From Mantis religiosa (Eukaryota > Arthropoda > Insecta > Mantodea > Mantidae): DNA of 64,000 nucleotides. The translations under genes and the position numbers were made by a program. The notes beneath the pieces are model-generated. The model saw only the letters and a list, made by a program, of their open reading frames with translations, was not told the DNA's origin and made no database searches. Shown here piece by piece: positions 12,544 through 24,157 of the stretch; position 1 is the first letter of the stretch; each line of letters begins with the position of its first letter. The stretch covers positions 219,239,271-219,303,270 of the forward strand of contig CM060947.1 of assembly GCA_030765055.1 (NCBI GenBank), given 5' to 3'.

Positions 12544-13653
12544 ATTGCACAGTATGGTGCAATAGTTGGGAGGAAATTAACAGTTAGCGTGGGAGTTGCT
12601 GAGTTGGCTTTTGGGTAGGACCCCTATTTAAGCTTGGTTGAGTTAGCACCCGCGGGACTTGACAGAGAGATTTGGGAGGTGACTTGCTGATCCTTATAAA
12701 AATTAATAAGAGTTTATTTTAAAAAGTGCTACTACGAGTAAGATCGCCAGTAGGGTGCACCGGACCATACATCTCTTGCCAGTTGCACAAGGTTCAGCCA
12801 TACAAACAACGCATCTCTAAAGATATAGTTGCACTATGTCACTATGCATTTAAATGTTACTAAAACGCCCCTGATCTCATCCAGATCCAGGGAGTGTCCT
12901 GTAAAAGCACTGTGCATTTACTAAGTTAATTTTGAATTAAATGTTTCTTCTGCTCTACCTTATCCATAGCTACGCTCCCAGTTACTATATGGGGTTGAGG
13001 GTAAAACCCCTTACCTGTTAAACCCCTATAACACCTTGTATTTTTGTAATGTAACATTGGTCTCGACACCAGGTTTCGAATCCTGTAGCTTTATACCTCT
13101 CGTAACTCTTATCAACCCCCCAAACCCTCATGTAACACTGGGAAAAATGAAAAATAAGAGCATCTAATGTTTATCTCTGAGTTTGATGACAATAATTTTA
13201 TTTGATAAGACATTTTCAGTAAGTTTAATTGTAGGCTGTTTGTCATCTTTAGTGCTCTAAATATGTTTAGTAAATACGAACAAAGATACTTAATTAAAAT
13301 TCAGGTTGCAAGAGGTATCAAAGTTCGACAATGCCATGCAGAATTATGAAATCTTGTGTAGACAGCCTTTACCATATCGTACCGTGGCTAGGTGGGCAAA
13401 TGCATTTCATAGAGGAAGCGAAGACGTCATCATAAACGTGGAGCTGGCAGACCGCGATCAGCAAGTGCTGATGTTCATGTGAATGTTGTTAGATCACTAC
13501 TGGAAGAACATCGTTGTTGGACTTGTATTGAACTAGCAAGGGAAGTTGGAGTTGCTCCTGGTAGGATTGTCCACGTACTTAAGAAGAAGTTGTGTTACAT
13601 GATGGTGCTTGCTCTCACATGTCTGCCACTGTTGTTAATTTACTTCGCAGATG

Positions 13654-14895
13654 CAGTGGCGGCTCGTGGAATAAAAATGTGGGTGTTCACAAGACCTACA
13701 CTTAAAATGCACACTAGCACTACCCGCTACTACTACTATCACCACCACCACTACTAATGAGTGCTAGCTGAAACGCCCCAAACAATTTTATACAATCTAT
13801 TAGCCTAGACAGAATTTATCTATTCCTATCACCTTGCTTATTGTGTCGCTTTACTGACAGTCTATAAGCTGAGCATTAATATTCACACGACCAAACTTGT
13901 AAACTGAATACATGCATTTTTACGTCAGCGTGAATTCTCGTGCTTCTTTATCTTTTCACTAAGATGTACCAAGTCGGCACATCCTACTTTTGTCCAATTA
14001 CTCACTTCAGAGCTAAACAGAAGGCACGGAAAACAAACAAGTGCATTCCTAATACTGCAACCGCATAGCCATTTACAGGTTGTGTATACATTGTTAAATA
14101 CTGCGCCTGTCCCGCTTCTGATTTTTATAACACGCTCAACGGTCAATTTGGGCTTCAGACATCCTAGTCGCTTTATTACATTTTTTCTTCGCAAGCCACT
14201 TTATATATTTTATTTCTTAAAATGGAATCCACTGAGTTCGTAGCTACCTCTTGAGAGAAGTTCAACAGTCACAAAGATTGAAAACCTCGCGATCGGTCGC
14301 TGCACACAACAAAGAGTAATTGTTTTGCGCTAAAGCACTAGTTGTACTTGATATACTAAGAAACTCACAATTGTCTCATCTGCTGATTATCTACAAATTC
14401 CAAGTTTATCACAGTGTGTAAAACAAAACACTGGACTGTAATAACACGCCGTATTCAAAGCAACATATAGCAACAAACCAAAGGCTGATAGCACTAGGAG
14501 TTGTAAACATTCTTTGTATTTGGAGATAGTTGCAGTTAGACTCTATAGATAGTAGCACTTCCCAGAGATGACCAAGAACTCCTCTGGTGTTGCCAATGTG
14601 AATTAACGTGCACATCGAAACTGTGCTCTGATCTCGGCGTACCTAACCAATGCCTGTCTGTAGCTTTTGTCGTCTACGCATGCGCAGAGCTTTAAGCGTT
14701 ACATGATATGCTAGCACAAGAGAAGTATGCTACCTGCAACGTTGCCACATACTCATGCTATCGCCGTCTACTTAGTACACATTAAGCAATGAGCGCGGTA
14801 AATACAAATAACGAATGAAAAGAGGAAAAGGGCTTCTACAAGACAAATATTGGGGGTTCACGTGTTCTTGTGCTCCTAAACAGCAGCCGCCCCTG
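13654..14895 (-). mobile_element. non-autonomous hAT element with 8-bp TSD
   Basis: Ends read CAGTGGCGGCTCGTG on the left and, as reverse complement, CAGGGGCGGCTGCTG on the right. An exact 8-bp duplication CGCAGATG lies at 13,646-13,653 and 14,896-14,903. The 8-bp duplication and CAGNGGCGG ends are hallmarks of the hAT superfamily. Removing the element with one TSD copy restores an uninterrupted reading frame of the host mariner transposase across the junction, which is independent evidence for both boundaries. The only coding remnant is a zinc-finger fragment at 13,925-14,194. No DDE core or dimerisation domain is present. Confidence 0.93.
13925..14194 (-). pseudogene. hAT TTF-type zinc-finger fragment (ZMYM1-like)
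   Basis: A minus-strand frame of 89 codons includes CKWLCGCSIRNALVCFPCLLF-like spacing of cysteines, then SNWTKVGCADLVHLSEKIKKHE near its end. This is the pattern of the TTF-type zinc finger at the N-terminus of hAT transposases of the ZMYM1-like group (family knowledge). The domain would bind the transposon ends. The rest of the protein is missing, so this is a broken piece. Confidence 0.72.
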
Positions 14896-15208
14896 CGCAG
14901 ATGGAACGAGGAAGTTCTGGAGCATCCTCCATACTCCCCAGATATGAGCCGATGTGATTTGAGAAGATTAAATTACCACTTACAGGAGTTCGCTTTAGGA
15001 CCAGACAGGCAATTACTATAGCAGCGGAGCTGTCTGTTCAAATGTTTGGACAAGAAGACGCTGTGGATGGCATCCGTCGGCTTCCTGATGTGTGGAGGCG
15101 AGTTCATGTTGAAGGAGGTTCTAAGCATTGCAATAATGTGTCTGCTCCAAAAATAATTTGTTTTTTGTTAATTCAAATGTTGCCACTAATTATTGAATGA
15201 CCTATGTA

Positions 15209-15990
15209 TTTTGCTGATTTTAGAGCGTTTTGTGTATTCACCATTAGTGTTTTTCTCATTTGAGAGGAAAAGTTGAATTCATTATCTAAGAGTATATTCA
15301 TAAAGAAGACGAGGAAATTGTAGGCTTCCTGTAAAGTTCTAAGATGTGTTCATTATTTCGGCAATTGTGCGAAACACCCAGAGGCCATGTGACGTCATTA
15401 GCACAGCCTGCCGTGTTTCACACGTAGTCATACGTTCATTACACTTCAATTTCCTAGCTAGGCTCCGACCTCAAAGCTGTTGCTGATTAGAGCCTATCTT
15501 TGCGCTAAGTTGGCCAACGTGGTGCGAATATAAACAAACAAGCTTGTTGCCTCTAAGTGTTACAGTCTGCAAGGAAGCGCACAGTAAACCCCGATCTTAC
15601 GCTCTAAGTCACATTACCAAGATTAGCGTGTGCATATCAGTTATCTTCAATGGTTCACTCAACTGTATTTATCCGTAAAGCATTCTTGTAAACATTTGTG
15701 CTCGAGAAATGGCTCCCTTTGGGTTTCTAGCTTCTACGTTTCTACGTTTTTACGCATTACTTGGACGGTAAGTGAAGAATAGTCCCATTTTAAAATTTCG
15801 TTGCAGAAGCTTAACATAAACACTGCCATTAGAAGCCTCTCAAATTTTGCTTACCCTTATTAGGAACCTACACTCCAGAAGGAAAAAAGAAGTCATTGGG
15901 GTATACTAAACCGAATCAAATGAAAATTAGGGTTCGAATTCCCTGGATATAATACCTTCCTGAAAATATTCCCTTTTGAGTATGTTTTGA
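15209..15990. other. unassigned DNA
   Basis: No recognised gene or repeat. A single B-box-like GGGTTCGAATTCC at about 15,931 has no supporting A box or cloverleaf. Confidence 0.45.
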
Positions 15991-16009
15991 GTTGAGGTTC
16001 TTGTCTTTA

Positions 16010-16678
16010 TTAATTAATTAGAGCCAACTGAAAAATTCAGTGTCACGGCCCGGATTTGAACCATAGATCTCCATTCGCTCTAACACCTTGAGCTACCATG
16101 GCCAACATGCCGACGCGACATTAAACTCTCAAATTGATTCCTTATATTTCCCCGGTATACCACAGAGTTCTCATATTCCAGATACACATTTGTGGCGACT
16201 TGCTATTGTAAATACTTACCATGGTTCAAATCCCGGTCCTGACGTTGAATTTTTCATTTGGCTCTATTTAATTAAAAAAATCCATATCCATGAGTAATGT
16301 ACTTAAAATATTAATTATGAAAGGATTAATTCCTCAATATAAATTTAACATTAAAAAGTTTAGTGATAAAAATCCTGTTATTTAAGTACTTAAGCAGTAA
16401 GTCACCACAAATGTGTATCTTCAATGTAACCTTAAGTGATTTACCGAGAAAATATAATGAATCAATTAGTGAGTTTAATGTCGCGTCGGCATGTTGGCCA
16501 TGATAGCTCAAGGGGTTAGAGCGACTGGACGGAAACCAGGAGATCTGTGGTTCAAATCCCGGCCGTGGCATTGGATTTTTTAATTGGCTCTAGTTAATTA
16601 AAACATCCATATACAGGAGTAATGTATTTAAAGGAATTAATTCTGATAGAATTAATTCGTCAATATAAATTTAATATT
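16010..16678. repeat. Family A-related repeats, inverted pair
   Basis: A minus-oriented tRNA-like head lies at about 16,030-16,105 (GGATTTGAACCATAGATC, GAGCTACCATGGCC). A plus-oriented head lies at about 16,495-16,570 (GGCCATGATAGCTCAAGG, GGTTCAAATCCCGGCC). Both are flanked by a variant body with AATTAATT and ATCCATAT stretches not present in the 315-bp type. The body sequences face each other, giving an inverted arrangement. Confidence 0.7.
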
Positions 16679-17319
16679 GGGCTTTCATTACGGAGGGGAT
16701 TCGGTACGTAGGCCACTATGCTGGGCCCATTGTTCCTACGCCCCCTAGTGGGGGCACTCCCGGGAGGAAGGATGAGGCAAAGGAGACAGAGGGCGGCAGA
16801 CCTAAGGAGCCACGACAGTACAGAGACATGATCTCTACATTTTACTTAGATAGAGACTTCCCCCGACAGGCCAGGACAACGAACTCGCTCCCACACAGCG
16901 CGACGGCAACGAGCCCAGCAGCCGAGCCATAACGGTCCCAGGCAGGCGATTCGAGCCCCAAAGGTCCCTGGTTGGCGGTCCCAAAATGGTCCCAGCAGAG
17001 GAGCGGAGACCGGCAACCGACCTATCGAAGGAGGAAGTAGTTTTCCTCAGAGCATATCATCCTGCCATGCACCACCGAGACACCCGCCGACACTTTTACC
17101 CTGAAAGAGACCACCAGATGAGAGATGATATGAAATGATATCGGACATGAAATGGAGAGACAGGAAATTGGGAGGATGTAATTAACCTACCCAGCATTTG
17201 CCTAGCGACCCGGGAAAGCCCCTGAAAAACCCATGGGTCAGGTAGGTCGGCCACGGGAATCGAACCCTGCCTCCCGAATGCGGGCCTCAGACGAAACCAC
17301 CTGAGCCATCCCGCTTGGT
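16679..17319 (-). mobile_element. SINE family D, 641 bp, tRNA-headed
   Basis: On the minus strand the element starts AAGCGGGATGGCTCAGGTGG, an A-box-containing tRNA-like head, followed by the B-box GGGTTCGATTCCC near 17,258-17,270. The body is markedly GC-rich. Flanking direct repeats AATTTAATATT (16,668-16,678) and AATTTAACATT (17,320-17,330) differ at one base and fit a target-site duplication. The insertion lies within a family A-related unit that has the same AATTTAACATT sequence elsewhere, which supports the boundaries. It is long for a SINE, so a composite is possible. A fragment recurs at 28,905-28,990. Confidence 0.72.
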
Positions 17320-17394
17320 AATTTAACATTACAAACTCTTGCCGTTGTTTTACTATTTGTTGTTAATCAGTACTTTAAGTTAAATATGAGAGCA

Positions 17395-18221
17395 CCTTGG
17401 CAATCTATCACAGGCTCAATTCTGGGGTAGTGCATTAATGATCTTTGTTTCAATTTGTGATAAAAGCCATACTCCATATCTTTATGCAGATGATTTAGCT
17501 ACTACTTTTTATGATAAAGCTGAAAACATATTACAACTTAAACTACACACCGAAACTTCAGTTGTTTGTGATTGGAGTAGTGCCAAAAATCTGAGTATAA
17601 ACAATGGAAAAACCACTGATATTCTGTATACATTTAACACTGGAGGTAGTGGAACTTCTATAAAACTTTTAGGTATTCATATCGATTCAGATCTTGGTTG
17701 ATCAACTCATCAATTGTATCTCGAAAAAGATCACAACAGAAATTTGAGAATGTTATGTCTCAGAGTTAACAAGGAGGTTTGGATAAAGGTTTACTATGCT
17801 CGTATTTATTCGCATGCTAATTATGGTGGAATAGTTTTCTGGTGTAATCACGCTTTAGGAGCTAAGATCTTGATTTAACAAAAAGAAAACGCTTTTAGAT
17901 TAATTTGTGGAGTTCATTCAAAAGAACATTATAAACCACTTTTTTCATTTAGGTATTTCAACGTTGCCATCGATGTATGTGCTGAACTGTCTTTCATACG
18001 TTAAGGAAAATTTTAGTAGCTTTACACTTTGTTCAAAAAACATAATGAGACAACACGTAATTGAATTTTTATAATTTTTTTTAAAGATTTCCCTATTTTA
18101 AGTTTCAAAACCATTATACGCCATAGATTGTTGGCCGACCCATTTATATTCTGCAAACGAGTTTTATAATGTGGCATGGTAAGTTTTAATTTATGAAGTA
18201 GCTATGCTGTAAAGTTTACAG
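17395..18221 (+). pseudogene. 5'-truncated Jockey-like LINE reverse transcriptase, 3' end
   Basis: A degenerate GSILG block near 17,412 is followed by an INDL remnant, then the intact catalytic box YLYADDLATTF at about 17,474-17,510. Next come LSINNGKT near 17,590 and a LGIHIDSDLG block near 17,670 typical of Jockey/I-type LINEs. A TGA at 17,699 and further stops interrupt the C-terminal part, which includes YYARIYSHANYGGIVFW near 17,790-17,845. The 3' untranslated region ends GCAATAAAGG immediately before a TATC repeat. It is 5'-truncated and inactive. Confidence 0.82.
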
Positions 18222-18262
18222 CAATAAAGGCTATCTATCTGTCTATCTCTCTTATCTATCTA
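18222..18262. repeat. (TATC)n tail of LINE
   Basis: An imperfect TATC/TGTC/TCTC repeat beginning right after AATAAAGG at the LINE 3' end. Confidence 0.8.
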
Positions 18263-20923
18263 ATATAATAATTCAGCTTGGTTGGTTTGACTACAGCTAT
18301 GTCACTGGATTGCGCGGATATCTTCTTGGATGCTAAGGAGTGGTTAAAAGTTAACAGTAGACGTGAATGTACGTAGGGGAGTCCCTGAAACAGCGACAGA
18401 GCACTTCACGTAGACCAATATGAGCCTTTGTGCTTGACCCTTGTGCTGGGAAACAGGGACGAGGAACAGTCCCAAAGACCGAATACAGTCTGATTTTTAA
18501 AAGAAGATACGTCAAGGCCATCTGTTTCTACACGTGGGTACTTGCAATGTTGCCCAGCAGATCCTCTTTCTTTATTCTCTCAACACTCCTAACATAAAGA
18601 AGTGTTCGAGTTATCTCATCTCAGCAGAAATATGCACAGTTAATATGTATCAGCCTACTTTAAAAACAGAAATATGTTGTTCACACATTCACTGAGTTGT
18701 AGAGTCTTCACATGTGTGAGTTCTATGTAACTAATATTCCGTACTTACCGTTATTGTTGCTATGCACTGTAAGTTGACACTCCTACACTAGTGCGGTAGG
18801 TATTTCTCCATAGAAACATATAGACGATGCACATTCAAAAATATAACATGTATTTTCAATTATATTTGTTAATATTTCAGCTAATATTTTAACTACTAAA
18901 CTTCAGATTGATATAAATACACAAAGTGCAAAAACTAATGTGCAACACACACATGTGGTAAGCACATAATGGAATTTGGGGAATTGAAAAAACTCGGTGC
19001 AAGCGCCTCGACTTTTCAAACCTTTTCTTGATCGGTATTAAGGTCTGCCACATTAGTATCGCAATATACTATCATTAACGACGTTGTTAATTGATATGTT
19101 CATATGAATGCCGTCGATATGCCGGAATTTTGACCTACGGGAATTCTTTTATGTGCAAGCATATCTACTTACATGGGATTGTCGCTTTTGGATAGAAGGA
19201 ATAAGGTGTTCATTGAAAAGGAGCAAACTCTCGTCTTCCTGTTGGAAGAATTCTCTAAGAGAACAGACAAATTCTCTAGCTTGACTATGCAATCTAACAA
19301 CCCGACCCACATGCATTGGGTCATGATTCCTCGGTTCACCTCTAATTCTACCGCCACTAGGTCTTGCTTCCATAACAACGTTTTTAATTGTGTTTTAAAA
19401 AGTGGACTGAGAACACACAGCGCAACTACTCAAGCAAACTCTGTTTCCCGCATACAATTAGAGATAACTGAGCTGAGGAGTATGTGATTCACCAGTGTAT
19501 CCAATCTGGCAACCTTTGTTTACGTTACCATAGCAACGTAGCAACGACAAGATGGTAATCTCACCATTCGCGTCCCTTCCTTGATGACCTTCACGTATTT
19601 TCTTTTAAAAATCAAACTGTAGGTACTGGAGAAACGGCCGTGAGCAAGCTTGAATGGGGTACCTAACGTTTCCATATTTAAGAATGTCAGTCATTGAGGC
19701 CGGCAGTAATATATCATGCCCATCTTCATTTTAGGTAGTATCCTGTGACCGTGTCCTCTTTCTTATTTCTTGGTTTTGCATTTGGTCTGTGTTTTGGACT
19801 TTCCTATTTTCCTTTGGCAGATACCATTACTTCTGTAATATTCCTCGTTACACTTTTCCACTTTTCTGAACAGTTGCTGAGGATATAATCAGAAACATAG
19901 AATGAAAGTGGGGAAGAAACCGGAAATGTTCACAGATTGGTGGACTGAGGTAAAGATAAAGCAACGATTTCTAGCAGTAAGACGAACAGTATATTGGGAG
20001 CCGTTAAGAAAACACTGTTATTTGCTTAACGTTTTGCTTTAAATTAAAAGAAGAGGAGTTTCTTGATTACTAATATAAAACTAATGAAGTTCAGACTGGG
20101 ACTTCAAACTCCTAACTCCTCTAAGAGCTGGATTTAAGTTAAAATAGGAAGAGGAAGAACGCTAAGAGGTCACCGCTTTGCAAAGAAAGGAATTATCTTA
20201 TGAACGCGGAACGTTAAGGTATAATTGGGTTAGTTAGTAATGAAAAAGATGGCGAAATATAATGTAGACTTGCAAATTTAATTGAAGAAATAATTCTACA
20301 GAGGAGACAGTGTGGCTAGAGAAAAAGGACGAGAAAACAATATATAAATAGTAATAAAAATAACAATGACTGATGAATTCTGAGAATTTGCTGCTTTAAG
20401 CAGAGTACGCAAGCGACAGCGTAAGGTTTATGATATTTATTTCATGAAGAAGGAAATCGTAAGAAACGTAGACAAAAAAAGCGGAAGAGAGCAAGAGGAA
20501 GTCGTGAAAGAGATGAACGGGCAAAGGAAGAAAGAGACAGAGAAAACGTGAAATAGAGATGTTATTAAAAAGAGAAAAGCAACCAGTGTTCAAATAATGA
20601 AGGAACTGAGGTAGCAACCGGCAAATAAAACGCAAGAAAGTTAACAGAGTGAAAGTATAAAATAAGAGGAGGTGCTTTGAAGTTTTTTTAACTTGGTGTG
20701 TTCATATATGAGAGCAGAAATGAATATTAAGATGTCTAGATTCAAGCAACTGTAGGATCTGGAGACTCGATCTAATTCTTGAGTTAAATTTCGCTTGAGG
20801 TTTGCTATCAGTGCTATATTGCGGTTGCAATGAATTAAAATATGTCATGATAGTTAATGAGTGCAGAGACGGTGAACAACTGCTAATTTGTAGAGAATTG
20901 TCAGTATTTAAAGTGGGGAATAT
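18263..20923. other. unassigned DNA, purine-rich in its last part
   Basis: No recognisable gene. Frames at 19,149-19,487 overlap on both strands around the same segment and show no motif. From about 20,000 to 20,660 the plus strand is strongly purine-rich (GAAGAGGAAG-type), which creates spurious open frames. Confidence 0.45.
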
Positions 20924-21398
20924 TTCATATAAATATGAGTAGCTGGCATGCTTAATTTAGAAGAGTACTCACTCAGACTAGTAGATGTTCACTTTTTCCC
21001 CCAAAAACGCTTTTCAACTCTATTCTGATTCATCTTCAGTGTGATCTGCTACACCTATTCAATGTGGACTTTCTTCTTCCTCTTCAAGAAGCTTATAACT
21101 CCGCCCATTGGTGGTCTACTGATTTCTAATGCCAACTTTTGGAACTGGAACACTGGTACAGTCCTCGACTGAAGAGATGATCTTACCGGCCACAGATGAT
21201 TGGTTGTCACCTGTGATATTAACAAGTTGGAGTTGCATCGTCTCTGGACGTGAAGAAGTTAAACTGAGGGAAATGTACTTCCTCTTCTATCTCCGTGACT
21301 GGAAAATTACACTGGTTACCAGCTGTCTGTTGAAGGAGATGTACTTTCTATTCCATCTGCTTCATTGAGATCCTAGATTGGTTGAAATCTGGGTTATA

Positions 21399-22726
21399 TG
21401 AGGCATGTTGTTTTAAGTCAGTACCGTTTTGGAATTTAAAAAAGACGTGCATAGATATCCTAATATTTTTATTTTTACATGAAAGCCTGTCCCTTAATCT
21501 ATTTTTCTACATAATTTCCGTGAATATTGAGGCACTTGTCATAACGTGGCACCAGTTTTTGAATACCCTCCTCATAAAATTCTGCCACCTGACGTGTTAA
21601 CCACTGTATCACAACTGTTTTGACTTCGTTATCGTCTTGAAGACGCTGACCGCCCAGATGTTTCTTCAAGTGCGGAACAAATGGTAGTCGCTGGGCGCCA
21701 GATCAGGGCTGTATGTAGGAAGATCTAGAGTTTCCCATTGAAGAGATTTGATGAGATCTTTGGTTCGATTAGCCACATGTGGACGAGCATTGTCATGCAG
21801 CAAAACGATATCCTTACTCAACTTGCCATGTCTTTTGTTCTGGATTGCACGGCGCAGATTGTTCAATGTCTCACAATAAGACGCTGCATTGATAGTCTCA
21901 TTACGAGGCAGAATCTCCACTAGCAATACTCCTTTTCTGTCCCAAAAAAATGTGCACATGATTTTCCGGGTAGAAATTGTTTGCTTAAACTTCACTTTTG
22001 TGGGTGACGATGAATTTCGCCATTCAATGGATTGTTGTTTCGTTTCTGGTGTACGTAGGTCTCCCATGTTTCGTCATCAGTAACAATTTGGTCTAAAAGT
22101 CTTCACCTTCATTGTGCTACCGCTCAAGGAAAGTCAATGCACTGCCTAAACGTTAGTTTTGTGCAAATCCGTCAACATTTTCGGAACCCAACGTGAACAC
22201 AGTTTCCGGTACTTCAAGTTCTCGGTCACAATGCGGTACAAACCACTACGAGAATATTCGGGAAAATAGTCGTACAATGATGAAACTGTAAAGCGTCTGT
22301 TTTCTCTCACCTTTTCGTCCACTTTTTGCACCAAATCTTCAGTAACGACCGAAGGACGCTCACTCCGTTCTTCATCATGCACATTTGTGCGGCCAGCTTT
22401 AAATGCTCTCACCCATTTCCTTGCCATTCCAGCACTCATAATATTTTGTCCGTAAACTTCACAGATCTCACAATGAATATCGATCGGTTTTACGCCTTTA
22501 GAACTAAGAAATCGTATAACAGGCCGTAGTCTGCAACCGGCGGGACTCACGATTGTCGGAGGCATCTTAAACACTCAGTAACCAACGTGTACAATGAAGA
22601 ATCAGACTATAATTGTGTCAGTACGTAGACAGTAGGTGTAGGTAACCAGCGCACATGCGCGGAACGCCGACCGTAGCGCTGCGGCGGCGGAATCGCAAAC
22701 GGTACGGACTTAAAAAACATGCCTCG
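21399..22726 (-). mobile_element. mariner element, near full length (1,328 bp)
   Basis: The element is bounded by TA at 21,397-21,398 and 22,727-22,728. Its ends are inverted repeats of about 30 bp: GAGGCATGTTGTTTTAAGT on the left and GAGGCATGTTTTTTAAGT on the right, each continuing through GTACCGTTT. The length is normal for mariner. The transposase gene is antisense to the window. It inserted inside the left arm of the palindrome, so it is younger than the inverted duplication. Confidence 0.95.
21666..22574 (-). pseudogene. mariner transposase (SETMAR-type), broken
   Basis: The start is MFKMPPTIVSPAGCRLRPVI at 22,574. The N-terminal open part (142 codons, to 22,146) contains the two helix-turn-helix DNA-binding regions, with VRAFKAGRTNVHDEERS and the WVPKML linker motif. 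The frame is then lost in the stretch 22,070-22,145, where the first catalytic aspartate region lies. It reopens at 22,067-21,666 with PETKQQSIEWRNSSSP, LLHDNARPH (second aspartate) and YSPDLAPSDYH (third). The spacing between the last two is 34 residues, the D34D signature of mariner. The C-terminus to about 21,440 is broken by stops. The protein would have cut and joined the element ends in the nucleus; this copy cannot. Confidence 0.92.
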
Positions 22727-22803
22727 TATGTAACTTGATGTGTTTTCATACTAGTTGACTGAGCTTCATCATTGTCGACGTTATTGAATTGTTTAATAAA
22801 TTG

Positions 22804-23312
22804 TGGTTGTTGTTGTGCTTTAAAAATGAAGCCATTAGCTCTCTTGCTCTCTAATATTTCTGTGCAGTGGGTCCGGCAGGTAGGACTTTACTACAGGTTA
22901 GAAGATGTTCTTCAGTCACTTCCTCTTCTTTTGTAGCATACATGTAACCGTTTTTAAGTGGACACCAATATGTTTTATGCTTGTAATGATGGTTCCATCA
23001 TCCACTCACTATAACCCCCAGTATGTCTGGAGGGCCACACCTGTCTTTGGTTAATGGGTCCATCGGGCCTGGCCGGGAGGAGTTTTAAAGTCCATCGGCT
23101 TTTCTCACAAGCACTAATTGTGGAACATTTGTACGCCGTGACAGGCCAGCGTAAGAGATGAAATAGCATATTTTTTATTTCTGCTGTAGTTATACCGCTA
23201 ATGCTCGGTCCCCAGAGACTCACTGGTAAAAGCAGGTTGCACCACGGGCAGGTTGAGGCTGGGATTTGGATAGGAGAGGTTATGGAATGCACATCACTAT
23301 CCCTTGCATCCC
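22804..23312 (-). mobile_element. 5'-truncated LINE 3' end with 14-bp TSD
   Basis: Perfect 14-bp direct repeats TGTTTAATAAATTG flank the insert at 22,790-22,803 and 23,313-23,326. The minus strand ends with a coding tail that reads EEEVTEEHLLTCSKVL near 22,880-22,930 and then YWRARELMASF before a stop near 22,828. This matches the C-terminal Cys/His end of ORF2 in R1/Jockey-type LINEs. The 3' tail is a short (CAA)n run. The undamaged inverted partner at about 23,680-23,706 lacks the insert, which confirms both boundaries. Confidence 0.85.
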
Positions 23313-23571
23313 TGTTTAATAAATTGCAGAACACTATTAAATGCTTGTATATCAAAATTCAAAATGCTTTCTTTTCCACCGTTTAGTATATATGTGACGA
23401 GAAGAATTAAGAGAAGCTTAAAAACTCATCAAATGGAGCACTAAAGAAATATAAAACTTAAAAAAATAGATAAATCAGCAGTTACATACCACTTCTGGAA
23501 ATGTATCCATGAAATAGGTCAAAATATAAAACTATTAAAACCTGTACAATCTGTTAGTGAACTGGATATTT

Positions 23572-23584
23572 GATATATATATAT

Positions 23585-23635
<51 letters not shown>

Positions 23636-23646
23636 TATATTAAATA
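23572..23646. repeat. (TA)n tract in palindrome spacer
   Basis: A long TA run flanked by TTAAATATA repeats, lying between the two palindrome arms. Confidence 0.9.
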
Positions 23647-23663
23647 GTGAAAAAGGAAACATT

Positions 23664-24157
23664 TTGAAGTTTGATATACCAGCATTTAATAGTGTTCTAC
23701 AATTTATTAAACAAGTCAATAACGTCAAGAATGATGAAGCTCAGTCAACTAGTATGAAAACATATACCATAGATCAAGATAAATATAACTCAGATTTCAA
23801 ACAATCTAGGGCTTCAATGAAGCAGATGGAAGAGGAAGTACATCTTCTTCAACAGACAGCTGGTAACCAGGGTGATTTCCCAGTCACGGAGATAGAAGAG
23901 AAAGTACATTTCCCTCAGTTTAACTACTTCACGTCCAGAGACGATGCAACTCCAACTTGCTAATATCAAAGGTGACAACCAATCATCTGTGCCCAGTAAG
24001 ATCATCTCTTCAGTCGAGAATTGTACCAGTGTTCCAGTTCCAAAAGTTCGCATTAGAAATCCGGAGACCTCCAATGGGCGGAGTTATAAGAGGCGAGGAA
24101 GAAGAAAGTCCACATTCAGTAGCTGTAGCAGATCACACTGAAGTTGATTCAGAATAG
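23664..24157 (+). pseudogene. unrecognised coding remnant in the palindrome right arm
   Basis: A 99-codon frame at 23,664-23,963 contains MEEEVHLLQQTAGNQGDFP and EEKVHFPQFNYF. Neighbouring frames continue with SVPSKIISSVENCTSVPVPK near 23,990-24,050. An acidic C-terminus, EEEESPHSVAVADHTEVDSE, ends in a stop at 24,155-24,157. The same peptides, with differences, are readable on the minus strand of the left arm, where the tail ends near 20,985. Recurrence of the same acidic tail in both arms suggests the 3' end of a real gene, perhaps that of a transposon. I do not recognise the family and assign no function. Confidence 0.45.

Larger units (their letters stand above)
12156..15206 (+). mobile_element. 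Tc1/mariner element, internally deleted and split by a hAT insertion
   Basis: The element is bounded by TA at 12,154-12,155 and 15,207-15,208. Its inverted ends of about 31 bp begin CATGGGTGATT on the left and CATAGGTCATT on the right and share AATTAGTG further in. The transposase reads on the plus strand from an ATG at 13,263 (MFSKYEQRYLIKIQVARG). A TGA follows near 13,346, then a frame change, then a helix-turn-helix region with LLEEHRCWTCIELAREVGVA at 13,497-13,556. The core between this and the second catalytic segment (HDGACSHM near 13,596) is deleted. After the hAT insertion the frame resumes with YSPDMSRCD near 14,930 and the C-terminus. The stretch 12,220-13,260 is longer than a normal 5' leader and probably includes other inserted DNA. 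Confidence 0.82.

Noticed and set aside
13479..13757. 92-codon frame as an independent gene ending in poly-Tyr/His
   Set aside because: Its first half is mariner transposase, and its end runs into the inserted hAT element, including a short CAC/TAC repeat.
20000..20660. Coding potential in the purine-rich stretch
   Set aside because: Open frames come from low stop-codon frequency in GA-rich DNA; the translations are low complexity.
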